In this document: positions 1-9,322 of the stretch, in pieces
Layout of the letters: every line of letters starts with the position of its first letter
Numbering within the stretch: position 1 is the stretch's first letter
Origin: Bacteroidota bacterium
GTDB lineage: Bacteria > Bacteroidota > Bacteroidia > Flavobacteriales > Flavobacteriaceae
Direction of reading: 5' to 3'
Assembly (NCBI GenBank): GCA_027621175.1
Contig: JAQCCM010000002.1
Location: forward strand, 1 to 64,000
Length of the DNA: 64,000 nt
Program-made: the position numbers and the translations under genes
Notes under the pieces: generated by a model
Told to the model about the DNA's origin: nothing
The model's input: the letters and a program-made list of their open reading frames with translations, nothing else
The model's database searches: none

Positions 1-37
<37 letters not shown>

Positions 38-70
38 TTTCCTTAATAACACACTGATGTGCTTCAAGCG

Positions 71-106
71 CATCCCGATGAAATCGGGAGGGTCGCAGGT
101 TTAAAC
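71..106 (+). repeat. tRNA-derived debris with a 7-bp hairpin
   Basis: CATCCCGA at 71-78 repeats the acceptor end of the tRNA at 26-33. GGGTCGCAGGTTTAAA at about 90-105 repeats its T arm with small changes. Between them, TCCCGAT (73-79) pairs with ATCGGGA (83-89) around a GAA loop. The two tRNA pieces are in the wrong order for a tRNA, so this is a rearranged remnant, of the kind left at integration or recombination sites near tRNA ends. Confidence 0.5.
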
Positions 107-120
107 TTAGCAAACCGATC

Positions 121-164
121 TCACGACCAAAGGGAGTAACACTATTCTAGTGTCTCACGATCAA
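121..164 (+). repeat. Short inverted and direct repeats downstream of the tRNA
   Basis: ACACTA (141-146) and TAGTGT (150-155) form a perfect inverted repeat around TTC, with GAG and CTC as further flanking pairs. TCTCACGACC at 121-130 recurs as TCTCACGATC at 155-164. The rest of 34-303 shows no gene. Function is unknown; a decayed mobile-element or tRNA-array scar fits the context. Confidence 0.35.
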
Positions 165-303
165 AAAAACATCAAACCACCTACTATAAATGACAACAAT
201 CCTTATTGATTACAATATTTTTTTCTATACTTTTAACACCTCATGTACCGTGTAGCGCATTTTATAAATCTACCCTACCGAATGCATAAACTATATCTTA
301 TTC

Positions 304-1092
304 ATGAAGCATTATGATGTTCTTATCGTGGGTGGAGGTGCTGCAGGTTTCTTTTCGGCAATAAACACAGCGCAAAGAAATTCTGATCTTAAAATTGCAA
401 TTTTAGAACGCGGAAATACTGTTTTGTCTAAAGTAAAAATTTCTGGTGGCGGAAGATGTAATGTAACGCATGCTGAGTTTGAACCTAAGCCGTTATCACT
501 TCATTACCCGAGAGGGCAAAAAGAATTACTCGGGCCGTTTCATACATTCATGACAGGTGATACGATGGAATGGTTTGAAAAACGAGGAGTTGATTTTATA
601 AAAATTATGACAAAACTTGACCTCGTTATACCAGCTTTTATTTTACTGTTTTTATCAACTTGGGTAACGAATTCATTAAACCTTTTTTCTGCAGCACTTG
701 CTTTTGCAACAATCAAAACAAAATGGAGTTATAAAAGGTTGACTTTGTATACGAGTGTTTTAGGCGTTTTTATTGCTTTATTAGGGATAACAGAACATTT
801 TTTTGTTTTTCTTAATGCTTTAGGAGTGTTAATACCATCTGTATCATCCATATATATTGCACACTTTGTTTGGATAAAAAAACAAGTTTACCAAATTGGT
901 GATGTTCAAGACTGGAGCTTTAGTGCGTTAATTAGTTGGAGTGTTGCATCTGTCATATCATTTTGCACATATATGGAACTATTTCATTTGACACAAGCAT
1001 ATTTTGTAGATTCGTTTTTAATTGGGGGGATACTATATTTTGTTTTAAATATAAAACGATTTAGCAAATATAAAGATGAAAAAAACAATTAG
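304..1092 (+). pseudogene. Chimeric ORF: BaiN/HI0933-type flavoprotein N-terminus fused to NCS1 (CodB-like) permease C-terminus
   Basis: Residues 1 to about 97 are the start of a BaiN/HI0933-family FAD/NAD(P) oxidoreductase: the dinucleotide motif VGGGAAGFFSA, then KISGGGRCNVTH and MEWFEKRGV. Family members run to about 400 residues and normally continue into a KIEDDGRMFP-like segment, which is missing. From about residue 98 the protein becomes strongly hydrophobic and resembles the last 160 or so residues of CodB-type nucleobase permeases (LSTWVTNSLNLFSAALAFATI, then FLNALGVLIPSVSSIYIA). The junction, near 594-612, keeps the reading frame. The simplest reading is a deletion joining two neighbouring genes; an assembly chimera is the alternative. 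Neither half should keep its parent function. The ORF overlaps the arginase start by 17 bases. Confidence 0.75.
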
Positions 1093-2017
1093 AATTATTA
1101 AAAACAGATCTGATATTGGCGCTGGAACTAGAGGGGCAGATATCGGAATTGATGCCATGGAAATTGCGGCTATTAATGGAGAAAATGACTTCTTCAATAG
1201 AACTGCATTTACAGATGTAAAAACTCATAACGAAAGCATCTATGACAAAGTTCAAAATTCATCTGCAAAGCGAATTAACTTTGTTGTTGAGCAATGCCAA
1301 AGAGTTGCTGAAGCCGTAAAAAAAACACTCGAAAAAGAGGAGTTTCCCTTAGTGCTTTCTGGGGATCATTCATCGGCTTTAGGTACTATTGCTGGAATTA
1401 AAACCAAAAACCCATCACAACGACTCGGCATTGTATGGATAGACGCACACGCTGATTTGCATACACCTTACACATCCCCTTCTGGAAACATACACGGAAT
1501 GCCTTTGGCGGCTGCCATGCAAGTAGATCACATAAAAATGAAATCTAATAATCCCGATAAAGAAGCATTAAGCGCTTGGGAAGCCTTAAAAACGATTGGC
1601 ACTAATAATCCAAAGTTTGCCCCGCACGATCTTGTTTATTTTGGTGTTAGAGATACAGAAACAGCAGAAGATATCCTCATAGATAATCTTAATATCAAAA
1701 ACTATAGTGTTCCTGAAATTCGTTTCAGAGGTATAGAAAAATGCACCCGTGAAGCTATTGAGAAATTAGCTGATTGTGATGCCATTTACATAACTTTTGA
1801 TGTTGATAGTTTAGACTGTGACCTTGTTTCAAGAGGAACGGGGACCCCCGTTTCCTTGGGGTTTACGCCTAATGAGGTAAAAACAATAATTTCTGCTTTT
1901 TTAAAGACCGATAAAGTGGTAGCTGCTGAGTTTACCGAAATTAATCCACTGCTAGATAACAAAGGAAATTTTATGGCGGAAACCGCTTTTGATATATTAT
2001 ACCATTGTTTTGGATAA
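1076..2017 (+). CDS. rocF: Arginase (arginase/agmatinase/formimidoylglutamase family)
   Basis: A cytoplasmic binuclear manganese ureohydrolase expected to split arginine into ornithine and urea. All metal ligands are present: H98 in SGDHSS, D123, H125 and D127 in DAHADLH, and D242 and D244 in FDVD. SGNIHGMPL (residues 136-144) matches the arginase substrate loop better than agmatinases, and E288 lies in EINP. Its 313 residues are full length for the family. The ATG at 1076 overlaps the end of the chimeric ORF, so the gene probably belonged to an operon with the now truncated permease. Formimidoylglutamase or another ureohydrolase activity cannot be excluded, but no hut genes are nearby. Confidence 0.85.
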   Translation: MKKTIRIIKNRSDIGAGTRGADIGIDAMEIAAINGENDFFNRTAFTDVKTHNESIYDKVQNSSAKRINFVVEQCQRVAEAVKKTLEKEEFPLVLSGDHSSALGTIAGIKTKNPSQRLGIVWIDAHADLHTPYTSPSGNIHGMPLAAAMQVDHIKMKSNNPDKEALSAWEALKTIGTNNPKFAPHDLVYFGVRDTETAEDILIDNLNIKNYSVPEIRFRGIEKCTREAIEKLADCDAIYITFDVDSLDCDLVSRGTGTPVSLGFTPNEVKTIISAFLKTDKVVAAEFTEINPLLDNKGNFMAETAFDILYHCFG

Positions 2018-2070
2018 GAACAATATATTCTACTATCTATAAACCTCACAACGCTAAATAAAAATTTGGC

Positions 2071-2599
2071 CTATTTATTAGAGTTATCATGGACAAAAAC
2101 TAGTGAAGACCACCTTCCACGCGCATATGCTGTACCCCCATTTTCGGGAATTAATCCATTGGTGTGAGAATTAAACTCAACCCGAATTTCTGATCCTTTT
2201 CGAACATAAATTCTTTTAAAGGTTGTTCCGGCAGCTTTAAAATCTCCGGATTTATCTGTCCTTGGGTTTTGATACGTGCCAATCAATTTATTATCAATAA
2301 GGATTCGATATGTCGATTCCCCATCAAATTCTTTGAGTGTGTTAATGGTTACATGATACATACCTGATTTTCCTTTAAAATTACCTTGAACCGCAGCAAA
2401 AACATCTTTGTATTTGGCTGCGTTAACAGAGAGTACTTTTCTTCCACCCTTTTTTTGATGCGGGTACAAAACCATCAACCTCAACAACTGGAAAATCTGT
2501 TATGGCGTACATGGTCAGGGGAACTTCCTGAGCACTAAGGAAGAGGGAAGGTAATAGAGTTAAACACACATAAAATATGTTGATTGTTGACTTGAACAT
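2071..2599 (-). pseudogene. Frameshifted small secreted protein downstream of the GH2 gene
   Basis: The true start is the ATG at 2599, giving a signal peptide (MFKSTINIFYVC...LFLSAQ) and then EVPLTMYAITDFPVVEVDGFVPAS. That frame stops soon after an A7-GGG tract (minus strand, about 2447-2456). The remaining protein (KKGGRKVLSVNAAKY... to the stop at 2071) continues in the frame one base further on. The span is 529 nt, 3n+1, so removing one A restores about 175 codons. The mature part looks like a beta-rich secreted domain with conserved blocks (TYRILIDNKLIGTY, RIYVRKGSEIRVEFNSHTNG), but I do not recognise a named family. It starts 34 bases after the GH2 stop, so the two were probably co-transcribed. 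A sequencing error in the homopolymer is possible. Confidence 0.7.
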
Positions 2600-2632
2600 C
2601 AGACCAAAATCTTATAAATTCATGGCTATTTA

Positions 2633-5129
2633 TTATTTTATTTGAACTTGAACCGAATTACTTTTCAGTTTAGATCCGGTTGCTTGAACCGTTACTACAT
2701 CTTTAACATCTTTTAAAGACTGAAGTAGAATCAACGCTCTTCCGTTTGCTGTAATCAATTTGTTGGTTTGATAGTCTTGGGTGCTTTTATTAGATCCATT
2801 ATCAACACCTAAAATTTTAACATCACCATTAACCAAGAAACGGAATTCGGTTTCTTTGGAAGTTACATGTAGTCCATCTTTATCAACCAACTGTGCCACT
2901 ACGTGTGTCACATCATAACCATCTGCTTTCAAATTTGACTTCTCTGTCACAAGTTTAATAGCAACAGGTGCGGAAGTCGTCTGTAAAGAAACTTCTTTCT
3001 CTTGTCCATCAAAACCACCGCGTGCAACCAAAGTACCTGACTCAAAAGGGACAGCCCAGCGCAAAATTCTATCTGGACTATTACTTAAAGACCTCCACCC
3101 TAGCGACTTGCCATTTAAAAGCAACTCCACTTTATGCAAGTTGGTAGGCACTGCCACGATAATCATTTCGCCTTTTTTATAATTCCATTTTTTTAGCGCC
3201 CTATGATTGTTCCAATTAAGCGCGCTTTTAGAAACAACCACTTTACCGCTAAGCTCATCTACACTAAATTCATCATTAATTGGATGTGTACCTATTGCGA
3301 TGTGGGGTTTATTTACCCAAATTAGATTTAAAATGATCCCAACCCGCTTTTTTAAAGCCTGCTAAGTCTAAAATGTCGCCGTGCCACCCTTTTTGAGGCC
3401 ATTTTTGATTCGCTTCTCCCAAATAATCTATTCCTGTCCACATATACATGCTGTACACCATTGGGTCTTCTAGCATAGAATTCCACTCTTGCCATGTTCC
3501 GGCGTTTTCGTTTCCTGTAAAATGTAAATTTGGATAGTGTTTTTTACTCCAGTTGTACTGCTTTACTTGATAACTAAAACCTACAATATCTAATACTTGG
3601 GCATAGCCTGATGCCAAACTTGCAACAGGGATAATTAAATTTGCAGTTACAGGCCTTGTATCGTCTAATTCACGAGTCCAGTTAGCTAGTTTTTGGGCTG
3701 TTTCAGTGAGTTTATATTTTCTATCAGGCAAATTTTCGTATCGTTCTTTCATTTCCTTTGGAGAAAGATCAGGAATTCTATTCCAATATGATTTTACCCC
3801 AGGATCCCACAAACCACTTACGTGCTTATAATGCTCATATGTCCATTCAATTTCATTGCCTATACTCCATTCAAAAATGGAAGGGTGATTTCTATCGCGT
3901 AACATCGTACGCGTTAAGTCACTTTCACCCCATTGCTGAAAGTGATTTGTATAGCCTTCAGTAATATGGTCTGGCTCTCTTTGATTAAGGTTAAAGCGTT
4001 TATCTTTTGGATTATCAAATTCATCAAAAATTTCTGATTGAACTAAAAAACCCATCTCATCACACAAATCATAAAATTCTTCCGAAAAGGGATTATGGGA
4101 TGTCCGAATGGCATTTACGCCAGCCTCCTTCAAAGCTTGAAGTCTTCGTTTCCAAACACCTTTGGGAACAGCAGCTCCAACAAGACCTCCATCATGATGT
4201 AAACAAACCCCTTTTACAAATGTTGGCTTGTCATTAAGAAAAAAACCTTCGTCTTTAATGTGTGCTATTTTTCTAAAACCAAATCGAGTCTTGTAGGTGT
4301 CTAAGGTTTTGTCGTTTGAGACAATCTTAGAGATGCCATAGTACATATTTGGATTTTCAATACTCCACAAATCTGGATTTGGTACGTTAATTTTTTGGGT
4401 AATCACTTGTTGTTCGTTAGCTCCTAATTTCAAAGTGTTTTCTGTGGTGGTGACTTTGGTGTTATTTGAATTATAAATTTCTGTCACTAAAATAAAATTC
4501 GTCTCACCAGATGTTTCGTTTTTTATTGTTGTTTGAGCTGACACAAAAGCATCAGCACCATGTGCAATAGGGGTGGTAAAATATGTTCCCCAGATTGGGA
4601 TATACAATTTTGGCGTAATTATAAGCTTTATGTTTCTGTAAATCCCACTACCAGTGAACCAGCGGCTATCTGCATATCTTGAGTGATCTACATGAACTGT
4701 TAAAACATTTTCAGTTCCATTGGTGTTTAATTTATCTGTCAAATCAAAAAATGTAGGGGAATATCCATAGGGATTTTCACCAAGTTTTTTCCCGTTCAGC
4801 CAAAACGTAGCATTATTATAAACACCATCAAAATAAACAAAAGCTTTTTGGAAGCTTACATCAATAGGAGTATCAAAGTGTTTTTGGTAAGCACCAACGC
4901 CGCCAGGCAAATACCCTGTGCATCCCTCAAGGTTTTCACTAAATGAAAATTCAACACTCCAGTCGTGAGGCAACCTTACATCTCTCCAGTTTTTATCTTC
5001 CATCGGAAGATTTTCAGGCATTGTGGTGTCTTTTTGCAACTTAAACTTCCAATCAAAATTAAAATCTTGGTTTCTATTTTGTGCATGTACACATGTGAAT
5101 GTAACTAAAAGGAATATGATTTTTTTCAT
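2633..5129 (-). pseudogene. GH2 glycoside hydrolase (beta-galactosidase-like), broken by one frameshift
   Basis: Starts at 5129 with a signal peptide (MKKIIFLLVTFTCVHAQ), so the product is exported. The first frame (to 3309) holds the GH2 sugar-binding jelly roll, the immunoglobulin-like domain and the TIM barrel. NAIRTSHNP, the acid/base Glu in IGNEIEW and the probable nucleophile Glu in GNENAG are all present. That frame stops after HFKSNLGK. The second frame picks up the expected continuation IWVNKPHIAIG at about 3320 and runs through DUF4982-like and C-terminal beta domains to VQVQIK at 2633. The total span is 2,497 nt (3n+1); removing one base at 3319-3326 restores about 831 codons. With the broken gene downstream it suggests a decaying polysaccharide-degradation locus, or errors in the sequence. 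The exact substrate is unknown. Confidence 0.8.
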
Positions 5130-5269
5130 TAAAAAATAATTAATGCGTAAAATTAGTTTAATGACTAAGCCTAAAAAAAGACAAATGATTTAAACTGTAA
5201 CACTATGGTTTTTTTTAACATCACATAACAAAGGTTACTGCAGTGTATTACAAAAACTATTATCTAACT

Positions 5270-5277
5270 TATCTTTA
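5270..5277 (+). promoter_or_regulatory. Candidate -7 box for udk
   Basis: TATCTTTA differs at one position from the Bacteroidota -7 consensus TAnnTTTG. It lies 14 bases before the TTG start of udk and supports that start, because no ATG exists in frame. Confidence 0.45.
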
Positions 5278-5291
5278 CAAAAACAATCGCT

Positions 5292-5897
5292 TTGATTATT
5301 GGATTTTGTGGGGGAACAGGTGCAGGAAAATCAACCTTAGTTGAAAAAGCGGCGCGTTTCCTGGGAAAGGAAAACACACTTATCCTAGCCCAAGACCATT
5401 ACTACAAACACTTGCCTGAACTGACTTTTGAAGAGCGTGCACAAATTAATTTTGACCACCCAAATGCACTAGATTTTGATTTGATGGTGTCAGATTTACA
5501 AAAACTAAAGAGTGAAACTTCAATCGATCGTCCTGTTTACTCCTTTGCAGAACACTTAAGAACGAACGAAACTGTGTCTTGTGATTCCAAACCTTTTATT
5601 TTAGTAGAGGGTATATTGGTTTTTGCACACCAACCCCTTCTTTCGTTATTTGATTATAAGGTGTATATTGAAGCTGACAAACAATTACGCGTTCAACGCA
5701 GAGTCGATCGAGATGTACAAGAAAGAGGACGGACAAAAGAAGAAGTTTACCAACGATTTGAAACAACATTACACAATATGCATGATACGTTTATTGCATC
5801 CAATAAAGAAAAAGCCGATATTGTGGTTTCAAACAACGAGGCTATTGAAAAAGCAATGGCACCTCTAAGGCAGTGGCTTGATTCCATTATAAAATGA
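5292..5897 (+). CDS. udk: Uridine kinase
   Basis: A P-loop kinase that phosphorylates uridine or cytidine with a nucleoside triphosphate in pyrimidine salvage. The P-loop GGTGAGKST is at residues 7-15. AQDHYY, the NFDHP segment, the lid-region arginines (RRVDRD) and VEGILVF are in the usual family order. Its 201 residues match bacterial Udk. The start is TTG, with no in-frame ATG upstream; the P-loop begins almost at the N-terminus as expected. It overlaps the divIC start by four bases, so the two are translationally coupled. Confidence 0.9.
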   Translation: MIIGFCGGTGAGKSTLVEKAARFLGKENTLILAQDHYYKHLPELTFEERAQINFDHPNALDFDLMVSDLQKLKSETSIDRPVYSFAEHLRTNETVSCDSKPFILVEGILVFAHQPLLSLFDYKVYIEADKQLRVQRRVDRDVQERGRTKEEVYQRFETTLHNMHDTFIASNKEKADIVVSNNEAIEKAMAPLRQWLDSIIK

Positions 5898-6205
5898 AAA
5901 AACTTCTAGAAAATCCTTGGTTTAAACTGGCAACAAACGTGTATGCGCTTATTGGGTTATTCTTTGTTGTTTGGATGGTGTTTTTAGATACAAATTCGCT
6001 GCTTATTTACCTAAATCTGGAACGTAAACTATCAGAGCTAGAACGTCAAAAAGCAACGCTGGAGCGTGATATTGCTTTAGATAAAAAAACACTTTTGCAA
6101 TTAAACGATTCCATAGAATTGGAACGTTATGCGCGTGAAAAATATAATATGAAACGAAAAAACGAAGATGTGTACCTTATTGAATACACAGAAAGCGCCC
6201 AATAA
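5894..6205 (+). CDS. divIC: Septum formation initiator, FtsB/DivIC family
   Basis: A small bitopic division protein. It has a short cytoplasmic tail, one membrane segment at about residues 14-34 (YALIGLFFVVWMVFL), then a coiled coil (LNLERKLSELERQKATLERDI) and a C-terminal motif with LERYAREKYNMKR typical of FtsB/DivIC. Proteins of this family join FtsL and FtsQ/DivIB at the septum. Its 103 residues and its position directly after udk are usual for Flavobacteriaceae. Confidence 0.85.
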   Translation: MKKLLENPWFKLATNVYALIGLFFVVWMVFLDTNSLLIYLNLERKLSELERQKATLERDIALDKKTLLQLNDSIELERYAREKYNMKRKNEDVYLIEYTESAQ

Positions 6206-6220
6206 TTTTAATAATACAAA

Positions 6221-7096
6221 ATGAAATACACAGAACAAATGCTTCGTGAAGATGCATTAAAGGACAAAATTATCGTGGTTACTGGTGGTGGTAGCGGACT
6301 GGGAAAATCCATGACCCGATATTTTTTACAACTTGGAGCAAAAGTGGCAATTACCTCAAGAAATTTAGAAAAACTAGAAGGAACGGCAACCGAGCTTTCA
6401 AAAGAAACAGGTGGTACTTGTTTTGCTGTTGCCTGTGATGTGAGAAATATTGATGAGGTGGAGGCCATGCACACACATGTCATAGAAAAACTTGGCGCAA
6501 TAGATGTATTGGTAAACAATGCAGCTGGAAATTTCATTGCACCAACAGAACGCTTGTCTTCAAACGCTTTCGATACTATTTTGGACATTGTACTAAAAGG
6601 AACCAAAAACTGTACGCTGACTTTTGGCAAACATTGGATTAAAACCAAACAAAAAAACACAAACGTTTTAAATGTTGTAACTACCTATGCTTATACAGGG
6701 TCGGGGTATGTGGTCCCGTCGGCTTGTGCAAAAGCTGGCGTACTTGCTATGACCCGTTCTTTAGCTGTAGAATGGGCAAAATATGGCATGCGATTTAATG
6801 CTGTTGCTCCAGGGCCTTTTCCCACAAAAGGAGCATGGGATAGACTTTTACCTGCACCAATAAAGAAAAAATTTGATCCAAAAAAACGCATCCCTATAGG
6901 TCGTGTGGGTGAACATCAAGAATTAGCGAATTTGGCAGCGTATATGGTTTCTGATTTCGGCGCATATCTTAATGGTGAAGTCATTACCCTTGACGGAGGC
7001 GAATGGCTGAAAGGAGCTGGACAGTTCAATAATTTAGAACAAGTGTCACAGACCATGTGGAATGTTTTGGAGATGGCAATTCGCAAAAAAAAATAG
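6221..7096 (+). CDS. SDR oxidoreductase, 2,4-dienoyl-CoA reductase-like
   Basis: A Rossmann-fold short-chain dehydrogenase. The NADP(H) motif TGGGSGLGKS is at about residues 21-30 and NNAAGNF at 99-105. The active-site region reads TTYAYTGSGYVVPSACAKAG, which follows mitochondrial and bacterial 2,4-dienoyl-CoA reductases: the Tyr sits early (TTYA) and the usual SDR YxxxK tyrosine position holds Ser, with the Lys kept in SACAK. GMRFNAVAPGPFPTKGA and GRVGEHQELANLAAY also fit that subfamily. The expected role is NADPH reduction of 2,4-dienoyl-CoA in unsaturated fatty acid oxidation. It follows divIC by 15 bases; the functional link is unclear. Confidence 0.8.
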   Translation: MKYTEQMLREDALKDKIIVVTGGGSGLGKSMTRYFLQLGAKVAITSRNLEKLEGTATELSKETGGTCFAVACDVRNIDEVEAMHTHVIEKLGAIDVLVNNAAGNFIAPTERLSSNAFDTILDIVLKGTKNCTLTFGKHWIKTKQKNTNVLNVVTTYAYTGSGYVVPSACAKAGVLAMTRSLAVEWAKYGMRFNAVAPGPFPTKGAWDRLLPAPIKKKFDPKKRIPIGRVGEHQELANLAAYMVSDFGAYLNGEVITLDGGEWLKGAGQFNNLEQVSQTMWNVLEMAIRKKK

Positions 7097-7158
7097 TTAA
7101 CAAAATTTTGATTTCCTGATGCGTATATAAATGCTATTTTTACACTTTACAACAAACC

Positions 7159-7923
7159 ATGGGGAAAATTATAGCTGTAGCAAATCAAAAAGGAGGAGTA
7201 GGCAAAACTACCACTTCGGTTAATCTTGCAGCATGCCTTGGTGTCTTAGAAAAAAAAGTCTTGTTAATTGATGCAGATCCGCAAGCCAATGCCACATCGG
7301 GACTTGGAATAGAAGTGGAGAAAGTAAAAAAGGGTTCCTATCAGGTACTTGAACACACACTCCCCGCAAAAGAGGCCATCGTTCCTACAAATTCACCTAA
7401 TCTAGACTTACTCCCTGCGCATATCGATTTGGTTGCAATTGAAATTGAATTGGTTGATAAGCCGAATAGAGAAAATATGCTTCGCGATGCCCTTGAACCT
7501 ATAAGAAAGGCATATGATTATATTTTTATTGATTGTGCACCCTCATTGGGACTAATTACATTAAATGCGCTTACGGCTGCCGACTCGGTGATTATCCCTA
7601 TTCAATGCGAATATTATGCACTCGAAGGTCTCGGGAAATTATTAAACACCATTAAAAGTGTACAAAAAATCCACAATCCCTCTTTAGGAATTGAAGGAAT
7701 GTTACTGACCATGTACGATTCTCGTTTGCGATTATCCAATCAGGTTGTTGACGAAGTAAAAAAACATTTTAACAATATGGTTTTTAACACCATCATTCAA
7801 AGAAATGTGAAAATTAGCGAAGCTCCAAGTTATGGAGAAACCATCATCGACTACGATGCTTCAAGCAAGGGAGCGTCTAGCTATTTGAAGCTTGCGCAAG
7901 AATTTATCACTAAAAACAAGTAA
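7159..7923 (+). CDS. parA: Chromosome-partitioning ATPase ParA (Soj)
   Basis: A deviant Walker-A ATPase that binds nucleoid DNA and drives segregation of ParB-parS complexes. KGGVGKTT is at residues 11-18, Walker A' (VLLIDADPQANAT) at about 34-46, Walker B in YIFIDCAPSLG, and a C-terminal GETIIDYD segment. The 254 residues are normal for a chromosomal Soj/ParA. parB follows one base after the stop. Confidence 0.95.
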   Translation: MGKIIAVANQKGGVGKTTTSVNLAACLGVLEKKVLLIDADPQANATSGLGIEVEKVKKGSYQVLEHTLPAKEAIVPTNSPNLDLLPAHIDLVAIEIELVDKPNRENMLRDALEPIRKAYDYIFIDCAPSLGLITLNALTAADSVIIPIQCEYYALEGLGKLLNTIKSVQKIHNPSLGIEGMLLTMYDSRLRLSNQVVDEVKKHFNNMVFNTIIQRNVKISEAPSYGETIIDYDASSKGASSYLKLAQEFITKNK

Positions 7924-7924
7924 T

Positions 7925-8779
7925 ATGGCAAAAGCAAAAAAACGTCAAGCCATGGGGCGTGGCCTATCTGCACTACTACCAACAGATGAAAACCTTGGTA
8001 ATGGAAACGTTGAAGGTCGTGTGTTAGAGGTGCCACTACATCAAATTGAAACCAACCCATTTCAACCCAGAACACAATTTAACCCCGAAACTCTAGAAGA
8101 ACTCGCTTCCTCTATTGCTGCATTAGGGGTTATTCAGCCCATAACAATTCGCCGAATGGGAGATGAAAACTATCAGTTGGTTTCAGGCGAACGTCGCTTT
8201 CGCGCCTCTCAAATGCTTCAATTAGAAACCATTCCTGCATTTATTCGCGTTGCGAATGACAAAGAATCCTTAGAAATGGCGCTTGTTGAAAACATTCAAC
8301 GCGATGATTTAGACCCTATTGAGATTGCCTTGAGTTATGAAAGACTCATTAACGAAATTAATCTGACCCAAGAAGAAATGAGTAAGCGTGTGGGGAAAAA
8401 ACGCTCTACAGTTACCAACTATTTACGCTTATTACACCTAGACCCCTTAATCCAATCTGGGATTCGTGACGGATTTATTAGCATGGGGCATGGACGCGCA
8501 CTTCTAGCAGTTGACGATTCTAAAGAGCAGTTAAACCTCTATAAAAAAATCGTAGCTACTGGGATGTCCGTCCGAGAAACGGAACAGGCAGTTAAACCTA
8601 AAAAACAGAATACGCAACCTAAAACTGAAGACTACACCGCCAAACATATTGATGCATTGAGCGATTTTTTTGGTGCAACAGTACAAACAACGGTAGATAA
8701 AAATGGAGGTGGTAAAATTGTGATTTCATTTGGTTCTGAAAAAGAGTTTAAAACAATTTGTAAAAAACTGAACTCGTGA
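7925..8779 (+). CDS. parB: Chromosome-partitioning protein ParB (Spo0J)
   Basis: A DNA-binding CTPase that loads at parS sites. It has an N-terminal RKKQAMGRGLSALL-like basic motif, a ParB/Srx nucleotide-binding domain with NPFQPR and SGERRFRAS, then a helix-turn-helix region (TQEEMSKRVGKKRSTVTNYLRLL) and a C-terminal dimer domain. The ATG at 7925 is preferred: an upstream in-frame ATG at 7892 lies inside parA and adds residues unlike the family. Length is 284 residues. Its last bases overlap the GTG start of the next gene. Confidence 0.93.
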   Translation: MAKAKKRQAMGRGLSALLPTDENLGNGNVEGRVLEVPLHQIETNPFQPRTQFNPETLEELASSIAALGVIQPITIRRMGDENYQLVSGERRFRASQMLQLETIPAFIRVANDKESLEMALVENIQRDDLDPIEIALSYERLINEINLTQEEMSKRVGKKRSTVTNYLRLLHLDPLIQSGIRDGFISMGHGRALLAVDDSKEQLNLYKKIVATGMSVRETEQAVKPKKQNTQPKTEDYTAKHIDALSDFFGATVQTTVDKNGGGKIVISFGSEKEFKTICKKLNS

Positions 8780-9321
8780 AAACGTCTGCTTTTTTCTGGT
8801 TATTGATTTTTGTTTGTGGTATTTCTACAGCGCAACAGATTAAGGCAGAGGATATTCGAAAAATCGAGAATGAAGATCCATTACGACCTGCAAAAGCAGC
8901 TTTCTATTCTGCTGTTCTTCCTGGACTGGGTCAAGTTTACAACAAACGCTATTGGAAAGTTCCAATCGTTTATGGCGCTATTGGACTCTCCATTTATTCA
9001 TATGATGCCAACCAAAAAAATTATGTACGCTACCGCGATGCCTATAAAAGACGTATTGCAGGCTATAGCGACGATGAGTTTCAAGGGCTTATTGCAAGCA
9101 CTGACCGATTGATAGACGGGCAGGATTTTTACAAAAGAAATAGAGATCGTTCTATGCTCTTTATTTTAGGATTTTATTTTTTGAATATTTTAGATGCCAA
9201 TATAGATGCGCATTTAAAACAGTATAACGTAAACAGCGACCTAAGCTTTAAACCCTATATTGATATTGCGCCAACAGATGCTACGCCAGTTGCGGGAATG
9301 CGTGTCGCATTAACATTTTAG
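8776..9321 (+). CDS. DUF5683 membrane-associated protein
   Basis: It has a cleavable signal peptide (residues 1-20, ending STAQ), then the DUF5683 core with KAAFYSAVLPGLGQVYNKRYWK and a hydrophobic segment (VPIVYGAIGLSIYSY). A second hydrophobic segment (MLFILGFYFLNILDANIDAHL) precedes a beta-rich tail. The start is GTG in a GTGA overlap with the parB stop. This gene follows parB in many Flavobacteriaceae; its biochemical role is unknown. The PGLGQ motif is also seen in small membrane proteins of TM2-like type. Confidence 0.8.
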   Translation: MKTSAFFWLLIFVCGISTAQQIKAEDIRKIENEDPLRPAKAAFYSAVLPGLGQVYNKRYWKVPIVYGAIGLSIYSYDANQKNYVRYRDAYKRRIAGYSDDEFQGLIASTDRLIDGQDFYKRNRDRSMLFILGFYFLNILDANIDAHLKQYNVNSDLSFKPYIDIAPTDATPVAGMRVALTF

Positions 9322-9322
9322 T

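Noticed and set aside
6208-6660. A 150-aa open frame antisense to the SDR gene
   Set aside because: It mirrors the coding frame of the SDR gene and has no start context or family match.
7084-7096. A9 run at the end of the SDR gene as a second slippage site
   Set aside because: It is the last lysine codons before the stop, so a shift would change only the tail.
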